From positions 1 through 51,363 of the forward strand of contig JACTVT010000013.1 in the NCBI GenBank assembly GCA_014465955.1: 51,363 nt of DNA, in the 5' to 3' direction. A program made the position numbers and the translations under genes. The stretch comes from Eubacterium sp. (GTDB lineage Bacteria; Bacillota; Clostridia; Oscillospirales; Acutalibacteraceae). The notes under the pieces are model-generated. The model saw only the letters and a program-made list of their open reading frames with translations, was not told the origin of the DNA and did no database searches. This document shows positions 47,906 to 51,363 of this stretch, one piece after another (within the stretch, counting starts at the first letter, position 1; every line of letters begins with the position of its first letter).

Positions 47906-49117
47906 ATGAAGGTTGCAGTAATGGGCTACGGAACAGTAGGTTCAGGTGTAGTTGAAGTAATTGAAACGCATAAAGACATAATTGCAAAACGTACAGGCGG
48001 CGAGGTTTTAGAGGTTGCACATATTCTTGATTTGCGCGATTTTCCGAATGACCCTCATTCATTTACTAAGGATTTTAACGATATTCTGAATGACCCTGAG
48101 GTAAAAGTTGTTGCCGAAACAATGGGCGGTGTAAATCCTGCTTTTGATTTCACAATGAAACTTCTTCAGGCAGGCAAGGCTGTTGTTACATCAAACAAGG
48201 AACTTGTTGCACAGAAAGGACTTGAACTTCTTCAGACCGCTAAGGAGCACAACACCAATTATCTGTTTGAGGCAAGCGTAGGCGGCGGTATTCCGATTAT
48301 CAGACCTATGGCGCAGTGCCTTTCTGCCAATAATATTGAGGGCATCGCAGGTATTCTGAACGGCACAACAAACTTTATTTTGACTAAAATGATAGAAGAG
48401 GATATGAGTTTTGAAACTGCTCTGAAACTGGCGCAGGATAACGGCTATGCCGAAAAAGACCCGACTGCCGATGTAGAGGGTCACGATGCTTGCCGCAAGG
48501 TTTGTATTCTTGCATCTCTTGCATTCGGCAAACACGTTTATCCGAATCAGGTTGCAACAGAGGGTATTTCAAATATTTCTCTTGAAGATGTGTCATACAT
48601 TTCATCTGCAAACGGAGTGATTAAACTTCTCGGTCAGATTAAATATATTGACGAGGATAATATTGCCGCGTTCGTAAGCCCGGCAGTTGTTTATAACGGC
48701 AGTCAACTTGCATCTGTCCGTGATGTTTTCAATGCTATTCTTGTAAGGGGCGACGCCGTGGGCGATGTATGCTTCTACGGCAGGGGAGCAGGTAAACTTC
48801 CTACTGCATCGGCAGTCGTTGCGGATATGGTTGACTGCGCAAAGCATGTTGACAGAAGAAAAATCTTCGGCTGGGAAGCAGGCAGTGAGGACTATGTTGT
48901 TGATTATAAGTCCGCTATTGAAATGCCGTTTTATGTTCGTGCCAAGATGAGCGAACACGATGTTTCCGCTAAGTTTGAAGATGTTAAGTTCCTTTCAAGA
49001 AAAGGGCAGCCGTCTGATGAAGTTGCATTTATCACCGACGATATGACCGAAAACGAACTTACGGAAAAACTTGACGGCGTAAATGTTATTAACATAATTA
49101 AAGTTACAAATTACTGA
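47906..49117 (+). CDS. hom: Homoserine dehydrogenase
   Basis: Reduces aspartate semialdehyde to homoserine, the branch point to threonine and methionine. The 403-residue protein has the NAD(P) motif GYGTVGSGVVEVIE (about 7-20), SNKELVAQKGLELLQ, and the catalytic domain signature GILNGTTNFILTKMIEED with YAEKDPTADVEGHDACRK containing the active-site Lys/Asp. A short ACT-like region (about 335-403) ends the protein. Normal length for Firmicutes Hom. AGGAGG precedes the ATG; the ACT protein gene is 9 bp upstream and lysC 35 bp downstream. Confidence 0.96.
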   Translation: MKVAVMGYGTVGSGVVEVIETHKDIIAKRTGGEVLEVAHILDLRDFPNDPHSFTKDFNDILNDPEVKVVAETMGGVNPAFDFTMKLLQAGKAVVTSNKELVAQKGLELLQTAKEHNTNYLFEASVGGGIPIIRPMAQCLSANNIEGIAGILNGTTNFILTKMIEEDMSFETALKLAQDNGYAEKDPTADVEGHDACRKVCILASLAFGKHVYPNQVATEGISNISLEDVSYISSANGVIKLLGQIKYIDEDNIAAFVSPAVVYNGSQLASVRDVFNAILVRGDAVGDVCFYGRGAGKLPTASAVVADMVDCAKHVDRRKIFGWEAGSEDYVVDYKSAIEMPFYVRAKMSEHDVSAKFEDVKFLSRKGQPSDEVAFITDDMTENELTEKLDGVNVINIIKVTNY

Positions 49118-49152
49118 TTTTTCGGGCGTGTGCCCAATAAGGAGGATTTTAT

Positions 49153-50361
49153 ATGTCGCTGATTGTTCAGAAATTCGGCGGATCATCAGTTGCAAATGCT
49201 GACAGAGTTATGAACGTGGCAAAGATTGTTACGGATACTTACAAGGCAGGCAATGATGTTGTGGTTGTTGTATCTGCACAGGGTGATACAACAGATGATT
49301 TGATTGAAAAGGCAAACGAAATTAACCCAAATGCCGCAAAGCGTGAAATGGACCAACTTTTGGCAGCAGGCGAGCAGATTTCAATTTCATTGCTTGCTAT
49401 GGCTATTGAAAAACTTGGATTTCCCGTTATTTCACTTTTAGGCTGGCAGGCAGGCTTTAACACCAATTCGGTTTACGGTGCATCACGCATTAAGAATATT
49501 AAAACCAACAGACTGCAGGCAGAACTTGCAAAGCACAATATCTGTGTTGTTGCAGGCTTTCAGGGTATTAACCGCTATGACGATTTAACTACACTCGGCC
49601 GCGGAGGTTCAGATACCTCTGCTGTTGCTATTGCAGCATCTCTTCATGCAGATAAATGCCAGATTTTTACAGATGTTGAGGGCGTTTATACTGCCGACCC
49701 GAGAAAAGTTGAAAATGCAAAGAAACTTGATGAAATCACTTATGATGAAATGCTTGAACTTGCAACCCTCGGTGCACAGGTGCTCAATAACAGATCTGTT
49801 GAAATGGCAAAAAAATATTCAGTTGAACTTGAAGTTCTTTCATCACTTAATCCCATTCCGGGAACTATTGTTAAGGAGAAGGTAAAAATGGAAAAAATGC
49901 TTATCAGAGGTGTTACTAAGGATAAAGACGTAGCACTTATTTCAGTAATCGGTCTTGAAGATAACCCGGGCGTTGCTTTCAAGGTGTTCACAAAACTTGC
50001 ACAGAAGAATATGAATGTTGATATTATTCTTCAGTCTGTAGGCAGAGACGGCACAAAGGATTTAACATTTACGGTATCTAAGGAAAACGGTCCTGTTGCT
50101 GTGGAACTTCTTAATGATATGGTTGATGTAGCAGGCAAGGAAATCAAGTGTGTAACTAATGTTGCCAAGGTTTCAATTGTCGGCGCGGGTATGGAATCAC
50201 ATCCGGGCACTGCATCAAAAATGTTTGAGGCTCTTTATTCTCAGAACATCAATATTCAGATGATTTCAACATCAGAAATCAAGATTTCGGTAATCATTGA
50301 TGCAGATGAGGCAGACCGTGCAGTTTCAGCCGTTCACAACGCTTTCATTCCGAATGATTAA
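49153..50361 (+). CDS. lysC: Aspartate kinase
   Basis: Phosphorylates aspartate as the first step to lysine, threonine and methionine. The 402-residue protein starts MSLIVQKFGGSSVANADRVM (KFGGSS nucleotide motif), has GFQGIN and LGRGGSDTSAVAIAASLHAD for aspartate and ATP binding, and FTDVEGVYTADPRKV. Two C-terminal ACT domains (about 260-402) give feedback control. AAGGAGG precedes the ATG. It forms one operon with hom and the ACT protein. An in-frame internal start lies at 49888. Confidence 0.97.
   Translation: MSLIVQKFGGSSVANADRVMNVAKIVTDTYKAGNDVVVVVSAQGDTTDDLIEKANEINPNAAKREMDQLLAAGEQISISLLAMAIEKLGFPVISLLGWQAGFNTNSVYGASRIKNIKTNRLQAELAKHNICVVAGFQGINRYDDLTTLGRGGSDTSAVAIAASLHADKCQIFTDVEGVYTADPRKVENAKKLDEITYDEMLELATLGAQVLNNRSVEMAKKYSVELEVLSSLNPIPGTIVKEKVKMEKMLIRGVTKDKDVALISVIGLEDNPGVAFKVFTKLAQKNMNVDIILQSVGRDGTKDLTFTVSKENGPVAVELLNDMVDVAGKEIKCVTNVAKVSIVGAGMESHPGTASKMFEALYSQNINIQMISTSEIKISVIIDADEADRAVSAVHNAFIPND
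49873..49890 (+). promoter_or_regulatory. Internal ribosome binding site and start in lysC
   Basis: AAGGAG (49873-49878) lies 9 nt before an in-frame ATG (49888) at codon 246, at the boundary between the kinase and ACT domains. Translation from here would give a 157-residue ACT-only protein, like the separate beta subunit made from Bacillus aspartokinase II. Confidence 0.5.
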
Positions 50362-50382
50362 TTAATATCATTATAAAAACTG

Positions 50383-50408
50383 AGCACCCGTCATATTTGA
50401 CGGGTGCT
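50383..50408. terminator. Bidirectional intrinsic terminator
   Basis: AGCACCCGTCA (50383-50393) / TGACGGGTGCT (50398-50408). T-rich on both sides (GTTTGT on plus, CAGTTTTTA on minus), serving lysC and the convergent small gene. Confidence 0.8.
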
Positions 50409-50417
50409 GTTTGTATA

Positions 50418-50579
50418 TCAGTTCATATTGTTTATCGCATATTCAATACACTGCACAATAAGTTCATTTCTGCTTATGTCTGTGCTGCCGGCGATGAGGT
50501 CAACCTTTTCTAATAATTTACTGTCTATTCTGATAGATATAACATCTTTTTCCTGCTTTACCGGTTTAAAATTATTCAT
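50418..50579 (-). CDS. Small ribbon-helix-helix (CopG/Arc-type) protein
   Basis: A 53-residue ORF too short for common length cut-offs. It reads MNNFKPVKQEKDVISIRIDS, then KLLEKVDLIAGSTDISRNEL and IVQCIEYAINNMN. The strand ISIRIDS, helix KLLEKVDLIAG and second helix SRNELIVQCIEYAI are the ribbon-helix-helix pattern of short DNA-binding dimers. GAGGTGA lies before the ATG. No toxin gene is paired with it; it is divergent from the BspA/SLH gene and could regulate it or itself. Confidence 0.75.
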   Translation of the reverse strand: MNNFKPVKQEKDVISIRIDSKLLEKVDLIAGSTDISRNELIVQCIEYAINNMN

Positions 50580-50658
50580 TTGTATTTCACCTCGTGTAAT
50601 AAATATGTATTTGAAAAACGATTACAAATACGAATATGCAAATAAAAGGAGAATTTTT

Positions 50659-51363
50659 ATGAGTAAACAAAAAATTACAAAGGTAAGCATTTGCTCATGC
50701 CGAAATTTTAAACGAATTTTATCTGCCGTTCTGTCGGTTATGCTGATGATTACTGTCAGTGCAGGGCTTGATTTTCTGCATTGGCAGTTGAAAAAAGCGG
50801 AGGAAGCGAAGAATTTGAATATCTGATTATAGATGACCAAACAGCAGCAATAGTCGGATATACCGGAAGTTCATCAAGAGTTGTTGTTCCTGCCGTAATA
50901 GATTATCACAGGGTTATACTTATAGGTGTAAATGCTTTTGCTGATAATAAAAATATGGTAAGTATTGAACTTCCTGCAGATATAGACTTTATAAGACAAG
51001 GTGCTTTTAAAGATTGTGTGAATCTGGAAGATGTATATTACGGCGGTACGGAGAGTCAGTGGAACAGTATTGATATTGGCGTTGATAATGAATGTCTGCT
51101 TAATGCTGATATTCATTTCGGCGGCTCGGCAGTTACTGCGGTTTTTGCTGATTTAGAAGGTTTTGAGTATTATAATAAATTTGTTGTATATACATCTATT
51201 TATAATTCATTCTTAAAGGGCACAAATCCGCCTGCAAATAATGTATTTGAACCTGCAAGAGCAATTAACAGAGCAATGATGGTAACAATTCTTTACCGTA
51301 TGGCAGGCGAGCCGTATGCAAACGGCGGCAATCCGTATACATCATCACCGTTTACGGATATTA
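50659..51363 (+). pseudogene. Frameshifted BspA-like leucine-rich repeat / SLH surface protein, cut by window end
   Basis: ATG 50659 with AAAGGAG opens a signal peptide (ILSAVLSVMLMITVSAG) that then runs out of frame to a stop at 50826. The other frame, from about 50775, resumes as FSALAVEKSGG and is open to the window edge. It encodes BspA-like repeat sequence (VNAFADNKNMVSIELP, QGAFKDCVNLEDVYYGG) and then an SLH domain (AINRAMMVTILYRMAGE). A one-base indel near 50768-50775 explains it. Positions 51219-51363 are nearly identical in DNA to the SLH segment of the M14 peptidase gene. Confidence 0.7.

Overview
The window looks like the chromosome of a low-GC, spore-forming Clostridia species, most like the gut Oscillospirales/Ruminococcaceae. 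The reasons are AT-rich Gram-positive gene content, consensus AGGAGG-type ribosome binding sites, a class B sortase, SpoVAC and SpoVAE, the ffs-dnaX-ybaB-recR order, an L10 leader before rplJ, and S-layer-homology surface proteins. This assignment is inferred from gene content; no rRNA is present to fix it.

Layout. Positions 1-20900 are accessory and metabolic: a sortase, a GH20 hexosaminidase with a DUF362 protein, a CoA-acyltransferase-fold protein, a heparinase-like enzyme, a Na/Pi-type transporter, a heterodimeric ABC exporter behind a putative leader-peptide attenuator, small XRE regulators, a secreted Big2/beta-propeller protein, a nucleotidyltransferase-fold protein and two overlapping flavoproteins. 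Positions 20960-24780 are the core block rpmG-secE-nusG-rplK-rplA-(L10 leader)-rplJ-rplL. Positions 24780-26715 hold a GNAT gene between two copies of a 66-bp repeat, a cluster of short palindromes, a frameshifted gene and a flavoredoxin-like protein. Positions 26700-30590 are ffs (SRP RNA), dnaX, ybaB, recR, smpB and ssrA (tmRNA).

Positions 30590-33340, directly after the tmRNA, are the wreck of an integrated phage-like element: the C-terminal stub of a tyrosine integrase, an excisionase-like gene, the first codons of ssb fused to the tail of an SPP1 gp7/MuF-type head protein carrying an HEKCH metallopeptidase-like domain, an overlapping zinc-ribbon gene that may be its immunity partner, and a scaffold-protein fragment.

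Positions 33480-51363 contain a Tet(M)/EF-G-like GTPase fused to a C-terminal NYN (YacP/Rae1-like) nuclease domain, two tandem acyltransferase-3 paralogues, spoVAC and spoVAE split around an orphan ABC ATPase, an SCP2 protein, a secreted M14 peptidase with FN3 and SLH domains, a polar amino-acid ABC transporter, an AI-2E family permease, the ACT-protein/hom/lysC operon, a small ribbon-helix-helix gene, and a frameshifted BspA-like/SLH surface protein cut by the window edge.

Short palindromic repeats, many carrying GTAGGG or CCCTAC at one edge, are scattered through the intergenic spaces, and several sit where a terminator is expected. The most interesting candidates are the promoter / 30-codon ORF / antiterminator / terminator arrangement before the ABC exporter (8510-8708), the translational GTPase-NYN fusion (33480-36077) and the HEKCH toxin-like plus zinc-ribbon pair (31507-32462).
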